64,000 bases of DNA from Mesostigma viride (taxonomy: Eukaryota; Streptophyta; Mesostigmatophyceae; Mesostigmatales; Mesostigmataceae), in NCBI GenBank assembly GCA_009746045.1, contig RPFO01001045.1, positions 18,321 through 82,320 of the forward strand. Direction: 5' to 3'. Under the pieces are notes generated by a model. The model was not told the DNA's origin. It did not search any database and saw nothing but the letters and a program-made list of their open reading frames with translations. Numbering within the stretch: position 1 is the first letter of the stretch; each line of letters starts with the position of its first letter. Shown piece after piece: positions 13,201-58,338 of this stretch. The translations under genes were made by a program, and so were the position numbers.

Positions 13201-13760
13201 GTTCATGAAGTCGGGCCTGGATTTTCTTGACCTGCTTGCCACCGCCATGCGGCTGAGGTGACGTCAAAGGCGACCCCCAGCTTGGCTCGGCAGGGGGCGG
13301 TTCCTCATCAGGCGATTGCGTGGCGGGCTCAGGCGAGGCGAGCCCGGGCCGGATCGAGCTGAGGCGACCACAAATGCATGACTAGTGGCACCGCTGCCTT
13401 CCAGGCCGGATCGAGGGCGAGGCTGCAGCCGGAGCTGCAGACGTATTTGCAGGGCTCAGATCAGCCGCCAGGCTGCGTCGCGTAGAGAAGCGTTTGCTCG
13501 TCATAATATTGCGTAATAGCTTCAGGAAAATATATCAGCGTTTGCGTCTTAGAAAGACGAAGCGATTGTGATAGTCACGGCAAAATGTGGAGCCCAAACG
13601 TGAAAGTTATGGGCGCCGCCGTCAGCCATGGCTATGTCGTGGCTCGTGGCTCGTGTAAACTTCAGCATCTGCTACTGGCTATGCTCCTACTATATGCCTA
13701 GTATTTTCCTTCCTACTAGTATTAAAATGCACGCCGAGGGTTGCATGCGTCCTGTCACCG
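13200..13760. other. No gene seen
   Basis: GC-rich to 13500 then mixed; no supported coding region or repeat. Confidence 0.3.
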
Positions 13761-13881
13761 TACCTGTTAATTATTGTAGTGGATTATGTTATGCGCCAGG
13801 CACGTGCTCGCTTTGCTAGCATTGTAGGCCGTGCCCCTGGCCTAGCGATCACGAACAAGCTTGGGGAAGGGGGGCCAACTA

Positions 13882-14503
13882 CCGTAGTGGTCAAAATCAC
13901 TTTGCGTCTGACTACTTTGCGAATCGACCTCGCAAACTGCTATTAATGGGCTTCATTTTGGGTCGCAAAGTTCAAAAGTTACCGTGCCGCGCCGGGCCTT
14001 TAGAGCCCAAGTTACGATACTTGGCTAGCGAGCGCGTCGCGCCACAAATTTCACGCCCTGTCATTTGAAAGGTTTCTTCAAACTCCAAAGGCTTCGGTGC
14101 AGACTGCACGGTGTGACTCGTGAGGCACGATGGCAGACTTTCAATTACATTCTGGGCTACTGCCGGCCTGCAAGGCCGTAGGGTGTAAACTACAGGTCCA
14201 GTCATCCTTAGGGCTAATGCTACAAGACTCCACACCGACTTTAACATGCATGACCGCGTGAGTACGTTAATAAATCCTTATGGTAGTTTAATGAAGTAAT
14301 ATACGATTAGTGCTATCAGTGAACTGAAAGAGACAACCAGCGCAGGCCAAGTAAGTGAGACACATCATGAGCCGCTGACCCTAAACAAGTCGACCGGCTC
14401 GCAAACCTAAAACTTTGCCTTCATTTTGGGTCGCAAACTTCAAATTTCACCGTGTTTTGGGGTCGCAAAGTAGCTAGACGCAAAGTGATTTTGACCACTA
14501 CGG
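13882..14503. mobile_element. 622-bp inverted-repeat element with TA duplication
   Basis: Ends are CCGTAGTGGTCAAAATCACT plus TTTGCGTCT and its exact reverse complement, about 40 bp with two mismatches beyond the first 28. TA flanks both sides (13880-13881 and 14504-14505), as in Tc1/mariner-type insertions. Subterminal direct repeats CTTCATTTTGGGTCGCAAA occur at about 13949 and 14420. No transposase is encoded, so it is non-autonomous. It inserted into the non-LTR copy and is therefore younger. Confidence 0.85.
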
Positions 14504-15510
14504 TAACAAGCAGAATTTACTAGCTGACCTCATCTATGCCGACGACATCACGCTCGTCAAGAAGCCGGAGTCTGCCCACTGACTCTGGCTGGACTGCCTG
14601 GCCGGCGCTCGAGGCTCGGGCGGTGATTGGTCTAGACATCAGCTAGCCCCAAAACGGAGGCCCTGGCCCTCGGCATGGCAGGGCCCCCACCCACACTCCG
14701 CCTCTTAGACGACACCGAGGTCAACTACCCTACTTTAGGCCGCTTCAAGCTGCTCGGCAGTTGGCTTCCCGACTGCGAGGACGACCTGACGACACGGATC
14801 GGCATGGCGTGGGCGTGGGCGCGCAACTCCGTGACCACCGCCGCTGGTGGAGCAACCCCGCACTACCCCAGATCGTCAAGCGCATGACCTCTTCAAGGTC
14901 GTCATTCTGACGATCCTGACCTACGGCGCCGAGACCTTGACACTGACGCAGGAGCTGGAGCAACGACTCGACGGCAACGTCACCAAGATGCTGCGCAAGG
15001 CCCTTATCATCCCCTTTGGTTTGCACATTACATAGTAATGAGGATTTGTACGCTGATTTGCCCTATGTTTCCCACATTATTAGGCACAGGCGCCTGGGCC
15101 TAGCCGGGCACCTGGCCCGCACAGATCAGGTAGACACATCAGATAGACTAGCTGGCACCAAGCCCGCCCAGCCTGGGCGATACGTCCTCACCTGGCGTGC
15201 CCCAGGCCGCGCGCGGCAGGGCCGCCACCCGTGGACTTTTCGTGATAGACTCGGCATGGACATGTGCTACACTAGACGTGACGGGCTCACACCCGGGCAG
15301 CCTCCTGGTTTGTCTGTAATATGGAGGCAGATGGTACGCAAGGATAGATGGCAAGTGGTGATGAAGGAGACCACCCCCAACTCAAGTCTGTGGCCGGGGC
15401 TCCGCGTGTGACCGCGTATGGCATTGATAGTGATTCGGGCCGTGGTGCCCACAACCCTGTAACAAGGACCTAGATAGCTTACACCATCCATTCCATCCCA
15501 TGTTCCCCTC

Positions 15511-15565
15511 CCACTGAGGACTTATGCTCACGTGACGCAGTCACGTGTCGATTAATGAATTATTT
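15511..15565. repeat. 19-bp hairpin with ATTA tail, copy 2
   Basis: Same CCCACTGAGGACTTATGCT leader and CACGTGAC-GCA-GTCACGTG hairpin (15529-15547), followed by TCGATTAATGAATT. It comes about 100 bases after the stop of the non-LTR C-terminus, so it is probably the element's 3' UTR end. Confidence 0.8.
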
Positions 15566-16069
15566 TAAATGCACCCGCCATTTTATGTAATTCACCCAAT
15601 TTGGGAAATAGCTCCGCATGCACACTTCAGCCTTCTCTAGTGCACCCATGCACAGGAGTCATCAGCTAGACTCTCCTTCTAGCTCCATGTCACCCCATGT
15701 GCACATGATCTAGATCGATGCAGTGATCGAGTAGCATGGAACGCAGCTGTGGCTTGCCTTTCGGGCATGAGGGCAATTAGGAGTCTCTGGGCACCCCATG
15801 TCTTGTTGTGCAACAAACAGGTACGGAAAGCACTAGCTATGTACAAAATATGCTCCACATGAACCGGCCCCAACGGGATCCCACTCGAGTGACTTATTAA
15901 TGTATCTGTGTTAGTATGAGGTGCATTCTCTCGCAGTTTAGTTTAAATTGCAGCTATAATTACTTGAAATTGCAACCCTAGGTAGCTAGAAGCTAGACAG
16001 TAGACGTCCATCGATCCATCCCATTTTCATCCCACTGAGGATTAATTATGCTCACGCGATGCATGCAGT
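15566..16069. other. No gene seen
   Basis: AT-richer spacer between the non-LTR remnant and the 3' end of the kinase gene. It holds a diverged copy of the CCCACTGAGGA leader near 16031. Confidence 0.4.
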
Positions 16070-16074
16070 TTACA
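16070..16074 (-). terminator. TGTAA polyadenylation-type motif
   Basis: TGTAA on the minus strand about 90 bases past the TGA of the kinase gene. TGTAA is the usual poly(A) signal of chlorophycean algae; a five-base match alone is weak, the position is what supports it. Confidence 0.4.
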
Positions 16075-16160
16075 TGTAAATTTATTACTTTAATTTCAAG
16101 GTACTTTCATCGTTATGGGCTTAGTGCAGGAAATTCATAAGGCACAATCTAATGGACAAA

Positions 16161-19100
16161 TCAATTCCAGGCGGGCTCTTCGGCACCATCAATGTCCAGC
16201 GCGTTCTGGTTGTCATCTAGGAGCCGGTGCTCCTGGCCGCCGATACGGCTACCACAGGTGGGACACCTGGCTACCTCCATGGCCCCGCCACACTCCCCGA
16301 TGGAATAGGGGTGCCCGTTGGGGCAGCGGTACCACCCTCCCGCCCTCACCTGGCCCCTCATGGCACCCACCACCCCATCCATCTCCTCCCTGGCCAGCCT
16401 CTCCTCTTGCTGGGCACCGGTACGGACGCCATACTCCCCCGCCCGAAGCGCGCGGTGCATCCTCGCTTGAAAAGCATTGAAGTCCGGGCACCCCTCAGGC
16501 ACATACATGCAGCCCACCTCACGTTCAAAGGCAGGCAGGTCCCGCTCTTTCCCGCCAGGCAGCACCAAGCACTTGTGGCCTGATTGGAAGGCATCGACGC
16601 CGCCCAGTGCCCTTAGGCACAGCAGCCGCAGCCCTGTCTCTGACACCTCACGGATGAAGCGCTGCAGCCATTCCTTGATGCTCGCTTGCCTGCCCCGCGC
16701 GGACCTCCACGCATCATCGCGGAACACGAATGCGTTGACTGCCTGGTCCACGTCCAAGTAATCCTGCCCAAAGAACAGGGTGACCATGACCTCGCCCGTC
16801 ATGAGCTTGAGGTGGTCCGCCATCAGGTCATCCAGGGACAGGAAACCCTCGCGCAGAGCACACAGCTCCTCCTTGCGGTCCGCGAACAGGCGAAGCTGCA
16901 CCGCCTGTCGGACCACCGCCCCCTTGTTCGCGTCGGTGATTGCGAAGTCGTCCTTGGCGGCGCAGCGGGTCAGCATGGACGCCATCATGGCATGCTCCTG
17001 GCCGCTGCCGTGAGTGATTGCCAGCACGCTCCGCATCTGGCGGGCAACATTCGGGTCAAACTCCGCCATCAGCTCCAGGCAACGCGAGGGCATGGCGTGC
17101 GCCAGCTGTTCGTCCCCCACCAGGAAGCAGCAGAGGGCGGTCGCGAACCTGACAGGGACGTGCAGGCACTCGAGCACCGCCTTGGCGAGGACCCTGCCCA
17201 CCGCCCTCAGCTTGTCCATGTGCTGCTTCTTCTGTCCCCAGCCTTCCTGGCAAGCCTTGCGTGGAAGGAATGCCACGCCTTCCTGCAACTGCGAGGCGAG
17301 GATGACGTCCTCTCGCCCCTCCCGCCCTTGCTCAAACAGCCCCGCCTCTGGCAGCACCACGGCTTGGAAGAACCGGTCCAGCACCTCAGACAAGGGGACC
17401 CTTATGCCGCCGCACTCCACCGAGAAAGATGCGCGCAGGTCGACCCCGTCGTCCGCAAACGCCTCCAGCACCTGCTGCACCAGCTGCGGCTTGTCGTCAA
17501 GCGTGATCACCTTCAGCAGGTGCGCTCGCCCCACCACGCGTGCGGGGCAGCGCCGCAGGCTTTCCAGAAAGCTGCTGAGTGCATGCATGCGCCGCTGCTC
17601 CTCCACCGCCACCTGCGTCAGGTCCCGCGCCAGGAAACCGCAGGGGTCGCTCAGGGCCTCATCGGCAGAGGGTCGACACGCAGGGTCCACCAGGAGGAGG
17701 GTGGAGGCCAGCCCGCGCAGCGCACTCGCCCAGGGGTCCCCCTGGGACGCGCCCCCGCTCGCGTCGGGGGCCGCCGGCCCGCCCTGGGCGTCCTCCAGGC
17801 GCGCCCTGGTCCTATTCCATGAGGGGATGGACCCTGTCAGCAGCTCCAGCAGCATCACGCCGAGGGACCACATGTCCTGCGCAAACGGCCACTGCTTGGC
17901 TGACGGCTGGGCGGTGATCACCTCCGGGGCGGCATACGCCGTGGTGAATCCGCCGGCCGCGTGGGTGGCCATTGTGGTCTGGCAGGCGCGGCTGACATCG
18001 TGGCTGACGCCAAAGTCACAGAGGGCAATCTGGCCATCATCCTGCAGCAAAATGTTCTCCGGTTTCAAGTCCCGGTGGACCACGCCCTTGCGGTGGATGA
18101 AGGCAACCGCCTCAAAAACTTGCTTCATCGTCGCCCACACCTGCTGGCGTTCCTGTGAGCGCAACGGCTGGCCCTCCCTCGTCCGGCCCTTGATGCATTC
18201 AAACCAGGCGCGCAGGCTCCCGTTCTTGCAGTAAGGCATCTGAAGGTATGCCAGGCCGCTGTCAAAGAAGATGCGAACCAACGGGATAACGAGCGGGTGC
18301 CGCAGCGCCTGCAACCGTGTGCCCTCCCTCCTCACCTCCCTCTCATCGCCCAGCTCTTTAATCACCCACGCGTTCCCCTCGCGGTCCTCCACCAGACGCA
18401 CCCGGAAGCTGCCCAGCGGCCGCCCCACGCCATTGCCAAAGCTCGCCAGGGACCAGTCCGGGTCGATGATGTCACCGCTGACATCGCTGCTGCTAGGGAG
18501 CGCCTTGCTCAGCCGACTGGCTAGCTCAGGCAGGGCCGCGGCCTCCGGGTAAAACTGCGCCAGTCTCGCCGCGTGTTGCCCCACCTCGCTCGTCAGCTCG
18601 CTCAACGCGGCAGCGATATCCTTCTGGCGGCCCTCCAAGGCCTCCAGCTGGCCCTTAATCTCCGCCACCACCTTGGGCTTGTCGTCCAGCTCGGCGATCT
18701 GAAGGTTGGCCACCATCTGCGCCTTCTCCTTCTTGACATCGCGTAGCTCCCGCTCCAGCTTGCCCATGCGGACTTGCGTCGGCTGCAGCCCCTTGCGCAG
18801 CGCGACCGCATCGGCCAGCTGCGTCCTCTTCTGCTGCACGATCGCTCGCAGTATGCGCGCCTGCTCCGCGTCCTCCTCCGGGGTCTCCCCCTCCATACCC
18901 GTGAGTGCGCGGCCAATCACGCTCACGCCAGCATCGAGCGCCTTCTCCAGGCTGTCCCTCACCACCGCCATCACCGCCTGCTCCAACGCCAGGCAACTTG
19001 CCAGCTTGTCCACGGCCGCCCGCGCTGCCGCGGCTGCCGGCATAAGCCGCTCGTTGCACTCCTTGATGACATCCCCCGCCAGGACCAGCGCCTCTCTGGT

Positions 19101-19638
19101 GTCCGCCGCCTCCGGTCCCTGCACACTTCCGGCGCGGTCGTCGACACTCATGGCCCCTGCTGACCAAGCCATGGCAGCCATGGCCTCCAACATGCGCTTC
19201 ACCTGCGCCATCTGCGTGGCCAGCTCCGCTTTCCGCGCGTAGCTGTCCTCCAGACGAGCCAGTGACGCCAGCTGGTCCGCCACCGCCACATCCTTTGCCG
19301 CCAGCACCCCCGCGTCCAGGGGGGTGGACCGAGCCGCTGCGACGGCAGCCGTCAGCGCCGCTTCCTTCTGCTCGCACACGCGCGAGAGCCGGGCCGCCTC
19401 CTCGTCCGCCACCCTGAGCGCATTGTGCAGGGTGCCCACCTCCATCACGCCCTCCCACAGTGCCCGGCCCACGCCCTGCACGCCCTGCGCGAGCTGCCAC
19501 GTGTCCTCTGCGTGCAGGGAGAGCGCGCGCTGCAGGTCGCACACCGCGGCGTGGGCGCATGGCGGGGAGGACTCCATAAAGGTGTGTGCGGAGAGCTCTT
19601 GCTTGGCCACGAGACCCTGGAGGACCCTGGGGGCCGGC
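16161..19638 (-). CDS. Coiled-coil / protein kinase / HECT-like / RZ-finger protein
   Basis: An intronless stretch of about 1,160 codons, TGA at 16161. Residues are numbered from the upstream Met at 19709; an internal Met is at 19577. Alanine-rich, probably coiled-coil N-terminus (100-400). Kinase domain about 424-690 with Lys451 (VIKEL), HRDLKPEN 545-552, DFG 565-567 and APE 594-596, all catalytic residues present. HECT-like region about 755-1090: AVGRVLAKAVLECLHVP, then ITDANKG, EGFLSLDDL, FFGQDYLDVD, then LPAFEREVGCMYVP with candidate catalytic Cys1067. RZ finger 1126-1161: WYRCPNGHPYSIGECGG, then CPTCG, IGGQEH. Predicted ubiquitin ligase with its own kinase. TTTTTTTAAATTGCAG before 19638 looks like a 3' splice site, so an upstream exon is likely. 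TGTAA at 16070-16074, about 90 bases past the stop, is a plausible poly(A) signal. Confidence 0.85.
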
Positions 19639-19683
19639 CTGCAATTTAAAAAAATCCAGCACAAGGTGGACATATAACACCCA

Positions 19684-20213
19684 CGTCCCACCCCCACCCA
19701 CCCACCCACTCACCCACCCACGCACCCACGCACCCACCTACCCACCCACCCACCCACCCACCCACCCACCCACCCACCCACCCACCCACCCACCCACCCA
19801 CCCACCCACCCACCCACCCACCCACCACCCACCCACCCACCCACCCACCCACCCACCCACCCACCCACCCACCCACCCACCCACCCACCCACCCACCCAC
19901 CCACCCACCCACCCACCCACCCACCCACCCACCCACCCACCCACCCACCCACCCACCCACCCACCCACCCACCCACCCACCCACCCACCCACCCACCCAC
20001 CCACCCACCCACCACCCACCCACCCACCCACCCACCCACCCACCCACCCACCCACCCACCCACCCACCCACCCACCCACCCACCCACCCACCCACCCACC
20101 CACCCACCCACCCACCCACCCACCCCCACCCACCCACCCACCCACCCACCCACCCACCCACCCACCCACCCACCCACCCACCCACCCACCCACCCACCCA
20201 CCCACCCACCCAC
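19684..20213. repeat. (CCCA)n array, TGGG in the gene strand
   Basis: About 530 bp of CCCA units; the left end is impure (CTCA, CGCA, CCTA variants to 19740). Three phase shifts are visible: a missing base near 19823 and 20009 and an extra C near 20124. On the minus strand it reads (TGGG)n, able to form G-quadruplexes. It lies directly upstream of the kinase exon, probably in an intron or leader. Confidence 0.97.
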
Positions 20214-20432
20214 AGAAAAGCATGCGGGCATGAGTGTGAGCGCAAGCAGGCGTCCTAGAGATCATGTTCGTCTGTACCAGTCAGCAGTTTGCGGTCCCAC
20301 GGATGCGACAAAGATGCGGCCCTAACTTCCCACCCACCATGCTGTTCATGAAGACTGCGCCATGGGGGAGACGCTATATGGGTGCCACAGCAGCACCTGC
20401 CACTTGAAGCTGCCATCAGTCAGCCAAGTTCC

Positions 20433-53434
<33,002 letters not shown>

Positions 53435-53579
53435 CTGCAGGGAATCCACATGTGCCAGCCACTCCCCATTGTCCGCATCATACGGGGTAGGTAGGCCGCA
53501 CGCGTTCCGTGATGACCTGTCACCATTTGACTACGGCTTCTTTGGAGGAGTAGACTCCACAGGAAACAATCCGATAGAC

Positions 53580-53617
53580 TTAGACCTAGGCCTAGACTTA
53601 GACCTAGGCCTCAGTAG
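53580..53617. repeat. Palindromic AGACTTAGACCTAGGCCT repeat
   Basis: Two near copies of a 19-bp unit with CCTAGG cores; small local duplication. Confidence 0.8.
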
Positions 53618-54259
53618 CAAAGACCACATGAGTTTATGAGAGATATGCGTGCAAGAAGCAGGGTAGTGATGGCATCGATCAGCGAGGGTGTAGTTCATGG
53701 CATCAATCAGGGGGAGATAAATGGGCACTGCGCATCTAGAGCGCACGCACAAATGTCTTGACCAAGGTTGCCTTGTAGCGACTGAACGCACTGGCATTGT
53801 GGCGATGGGAATTAGACGAAATAGCCAGAGTAAAGTACTGCCTACACTACTAATACTAAGTTATTTATATGCCTATATGTTATTTAGTATTTGGAGATAG
53901 GTGGAGTATTTGGAGATAGGTTTCTATCCTTTGCCCTGTCAACTTATTCACTTAAATTCCATACTGAGTTATATGATAACATCCTATTATTATTAGGACA
54001 CGTTGCTTGCAATTCTCACGTCACTTGCAACCAACCATGAACCCATACAGCACGTCCTGCATTCCAGGTAACAGAATAGTCTATAACATAGCAGACAGCC
54101 AATGAGCTCCCTTCCCCCAAACACCCACTTTGCAGTAGCATGTGCGTCTATTATTAGGTCCCCAGCCACAAGTCACCATCAGCATTCTTTGCCATGCATG
54201 TGGTGATGCCCCGGACTAGACATTCCTGGCTTCAACTCACGATGGCCTTCTCTGAAACG

Positions 54260-54460
54260 CAGGGAGGGTGGGCGGGAAAAGAAAAGAGGCCGACCTTAGC
54301 TAGGTGGGTTTGTTTTTGTCCTTTTTGCGTGTCATGCGGCCTTGGCCCGGACGGCATTTTTTCGCCACGCAAATGTTGCGTCTGAACAAATGACGCAATG
54401 TGGCGTTCTAATTGCCGGCAGCTTACGTAAGGCTGCCGGGGCTATTAGGTCACATATTGC
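54260..54460 (-). repeat. Dispersed ~200-bp repeat, copy 2 (inverted)
   Basis: Inverted partner of the copy at 39941-40141, with about 80 percent similarity by eye. This copy has an extra palindrome, GCCGGCAGCTTACGTAAGGC-TGCCGG, near its end. Confidence 0.8.
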
Positions 54461-54485
54461 GTGAGAGAAAGAATCTAGATCTAGT

Positions 54486-54706
54486 TAATCACTACGCCAT
54501 GAGCCAAGAAACCTAGACAGTGGCAGGTTTATATCTCAACGTAGCTCCTGCCACCTGGCCAAGAAAAACTGGCCAAAGCTTTGGCCACGACTGATCCGGA
54601 TCAGGCCGCACCGGCCTCAAAAGGTATGTCACGTGAACCCAATAACCTAGCTATAGCGGCTACCCTTCCATCTCACTATAAAGAAACTATGTTCAGAGAA
54701 CCACAA
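54486..54706 (+). repeat. LTR-like repeat, copy 2 (probably solo)
   Basis: Direct partner of 42983-43208. No adjacent polymerase sequence was recognised, so it may be a solo LTR. The dispersed repeat at 54260-54460 is next to it. Confidence 0.65.
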
Positions 54707-56606
54707 TTCCCTACTCAGCAAACCCAATCCTGTGAGAAGCTTAGCGGGTTATGAGTCTGACCCAAGTTCGCACACCTTTGATGATGGACCGGCTGGCATC
54801 CGCCTGGTTGACAAGCGTGATGCTGTAATTGACAGGGCACGCCCAGCAGTTGGGCTGCTCGGCTGCATCCTCCAGCACCAGGAAAACACTGCTGGACCTG
54901 ACTTCAGGCGTAGTGCCTTTTGGAAAGCAGCGGAGGCGCCTGCAGGAGCATCCCAGGGGCAGGCAGGTATTTCAGAAACCAGTGGTTGCTAGTGAACGTC
55001 ATGTCTCTCTAAGGACTGGGAATATGCTAACAGACGTGATCGCGGAAAGGAGCAACTGCCTCGTAAGGATGAAAAGCCAACGCCTGGTAAGGATGAAAAG
55101 CCAACGAGATGTATGTCCGTAGGGCGGCAATAAGCTCAACAGAGGGGCGACATAGAGCAGCGCCAAACTCCAGCTTTCATCGTGTCGGTGCAGGTTTTCA
55201 CGTGTAAAATTCGCTATAATGTCGGATAGGGAAGCAAGCATGTGCTCACTAGGTACACAAGTGACTGCGTTTATCATTAGCCCACCGACGTGGCTGAGCA
55301 GCGGGGAGTTACATGAGTGAGTCAACCAGGAGAACTAGTCCGTTCCAGAAGGCAGAAAAACTCGTATTGTTTTGTAAATAACGAACCACACGTCCACAAT
55401 CTAGATGTTTCATCTCATCGTCTCCTGACTCTCCGTCCTCGGCGGCGTTGATCCCTGAAGTTTGTAATGCTTTGCAACGCGCCCGGCTGTTTGAACCCGG
55501 ATATTTCAACCCACTATGACTCAGGAAGCCGACCTCAAAGACCTCGATGACCCCGATCTAGCATGAGATTCACAAACCGGAATGCAACGTGCAATATGGG
55601 CAGAGGTATGACACCGTTACGTCCATGATGAGGTAAGCTATGCAGCAAATGCAAGTACCATATATAGCCGGCAGCATGGAATGCGGCCGTCCCGAACCTT
55701 TCCCGATTCAAACGCCGGACCTCGACACGATATTGCGGAAACTGCACGTTCACCTGGTTGTCGTTAATTACAACCATGACGCCAGAGCCAACTGTGGTTC
55801 AATAATTACCCCACTAAAAGGACCGGCGGAAGAGGAATCTCTGCCAGTCACAGTGGAATGTTCAAGGTCCAAAGTTGGGCCTCATGTTTAGAGAGGCCGT
55901 GGGTGAACTTGGGCTGAAGGCCGGGGCAGGTTAGGAGGGCTTCTGTTGCCTAATAGCGCAATAATTGGGTAATAAAACGAACTCCCCAAGCCGCTTCTCA
56001 AGAAACCATTCACATGCGTACCTAATGGTGAATAAAACTACCCATTTATCCTGGTTTTCCCGGAAAACCATTCACATGCCTCCTGCCGGCGCTCACAGTA
56101 TCATTCAGTACAAAAGCGTGTTTTGTCGCTAACCATAGGAGCTTGGAAGTAATAAATTAACTGCTCGCAGACAACTCGTGCAGGTTGCTTGGCCAACATT
56201 CTTCAGATGCAGTCAGCTCCGTCTGCCTTGACTTCAAGAATAATCCAACTGTACTTACACCGTGGCAGCGTCGCACGCAGTTCTGGAAAACATTTGGTAC
56301 GGCCAGTGCAGTGTGGAACCACCAGTTCTGGCAGTTCACCTTTGTATAGACCCACCACTATACAATTGTACTGTACAGTAGGACGTGGCACACCAGAATT
56401 TTTTCGCGCCAAAAAGTTCGCGCTGTTGTGCAGGGGCTTATTGTCATTGCGTTTGCTGACGGGCACGATATGCTGCTTTGCCATCACTTCATTTTAGTGT
56501 GGGAAATAATATTTGGTTTATCGTGTACCAACACAAGTTTTTTCAACTTGCATCATCATGAGCTAGGCAATGCGTGCTATATGAGCCAGTCGCAGCCCGT
56601 CATCCT

Positions 56607-56676
56607 CATCCTCCTCCTCCTCCTCATCGTCATCGTCATCCTCATCCTCATCCTCATCCTCATCCTCATCCCCAGA
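56607..56676. repeat. (CTCATC)n / CTC-rich microsatellite
   Basis: CTC, GTCATC and CTCATC units in a 70-base run. Confidence 0.9.
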
Positions 56677-58280
56677 CCGTGACATTGTGCGCGCGGAGGT
56701 AACTCGTGCGGAGGTAGCCGTGGCGACGAGCGTTCCGTAAAAAATTGCCTAATCGGCCTGCAAGCGACAAGCGAAAACATTACGCCGGTTGTTTAAAACG
56801 ATGTTCTATTATGATGTTTCATAACCAGATATGCACTATCTGAAAAGTCGCAGCCTTTCTTCATAGAGATTTGCACGGGGTCAAATCCGAAAATCTAGCG
56901 GCAATAAATAATTTAGAATGCGTGCCTGCGACGGTAGAATATGAGTTTCGTGGGTTACATTGATGCAGGATGAAGATTTTACTAATGGAAACACTGACAA
57001 TAGCCTAAGCGCCTTGGATCTGCGGCAATCCCCCGTCATTTCCGAAATGATATCCTTCAGGCTTATACTTGCGCGATCCGTGTCCAAGCCACCCATGGAT
57101 GACTGGCTTTTCTTGCGCGCCTGGGTAGGAAATAATGCCGGCCGTGGTACGTTCATTTGCCGCATGTCATCTCCCAGTCTGTTTGCGCTCTAAATATTCC
57201 GGCCATGAGGCTTTTGGCGATGTTTTCGGGTTGTTCATGACATCTTGTTCTCCACTTGTTGCGGTTGCGCTATCAGATTTTACGCAGTTTTCAATGAATT
57301 GCCTTACGGTGAGTATGCCATGCTTCTAAAAGCTACCAAGGATCGATCGGGCAGATGTCTGGCTTTGCTACGCTTCCTCTATGGAGGTTTTCACTTGGTA
57401 GACATTGCAAGTCAAGGACCCTAGCTGCCTGGGAGCGGCATCACCGTTGCAAGGAGCCGGGGAGCTCATAAACGCCCGTGGCTGTTCAGCCTGCTGGAAA
57501 ACGATGTAAATTGTAGGGAAGGTGAGCATGTGTGAGTTACCTATCTTCTCCCCACCTGTTTTGCTTCCATTATACATGGCTTGGGCTTCCTAGATGACAA
57601 GGATCAGTTGCTTATGACAATAAAGGATGACCTTTCGTCACTTAGCATCATGACTTGGTGTTAGCTATGAGGGATTCCCGCAAGCGGTCATACCTGCTCA
57701 CAATGGCTTAAGAGGATGGATGTTTTCTTCAAGCACCTAGCATTTGTTTTATGTGGTTCTGCCCAATATTTGCTGGGTGTCAAGCTTATTAATAATGTGC
57801 TTTATCCAGTGTCCCTCATGCCATGGTGTATCAAGCATGCAGGGTGGCAGCTATAACATGGTGTAATATGGGAAAATTAGGTCAGAATGACCTGTATTTT
57901 TGTGGCAGGCTTTTATGATACCTTATATTAATCAACCGCACTTGGTTTTGGCGCAGTTAGCGGTGGGCAAGGGTGTAATTGGGGTGGTGTTTGTGCTCAT
58001 AACAGGAATTTATTGTCACTTTTTTTTGGCATGTTTACACTCATTACCGTTGCAATTTTCAAGGTTGCAATTTTCAAGGTTGGGTTACCACTTGAAGTTT
58101 AGGCGGCAACCGCAACTGAAGCCTGGGTGCCATTGCAACTTAACGCGATTATGACTCGATCCATAGGTGTCCAGCCATTTTTTGCCGTGCAGGAGGCCTT
58201 TTTTGGCCAGGTCTGGGGCCGCTATGTGACTTTTAGGCAGCAAAGTATATGCAAGCTCCACTGGCGCGTAGACTTCCCGG

Positions 58281-58338
58281 TTACCGCGTTAAGTTGCGAC
58301 GCCGAGTTTTTGGTGTCCATCGCAACTTAACGCGGTAA
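58281..58338. repeat. 19-bp perfect inverted repeat
   Basis: TTACCGCGTTAAGTTGCGA at 58281-58299 and its exact reverse complement at 58320-58338, with a diverged third copy (TTGCAACTTAACGCGATTA) near 58133. It could form a hairpin with a 20-base loop. Confidence 0.85.

Larger units (their letters stand above)
13765..15565 (+). mobile_element. Non-LTR retrotransposon remnant, copy 2 (split)
   Basis: VDYVMRQARARF at 13781-13816, interrupted by an inserted element at 13882-14503, then LLADLIYADDITLVKKPES with YADD at 14535-14546. VTKMLRKALI follows near 14980. The terminal open part 15016-15411 reads SHIIRHRRLGLAGHLARTDQ, the rrLgxxGHxxR signature found after the thumb in many LINEs, and ends at TGA 15411. 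The 3' hairpin and ATTA tail close it. Confidence 0.75.

Noticed and set aside
16686-18234. Long plus-strand open frames of 378 and 406 codons
   Set aside because: Antisense shadows of the GC-rich kinase/HECT exon; no domains, while the minus frame has clear motifs.
18655-19737. Second minus-strand frame of 360 Gly-rich codons
   Set aside because: Out of frame with the kinase protein over the same bases; composition follows GC-rich third positions.
19586-20265. Pro-Thr-His and Trp-Val-Gly repeat proteins
   Set aside because: Translations of the CCCA array in several frames.
55535-55777. Missing MATH start of the USP7-like gene (AAGYIWYLHLL)
   Set aside because: Only a loose likeness to the GGYKWRL strand; flanking residues do not fit the MATH domain and no splice phase links it to 53434.
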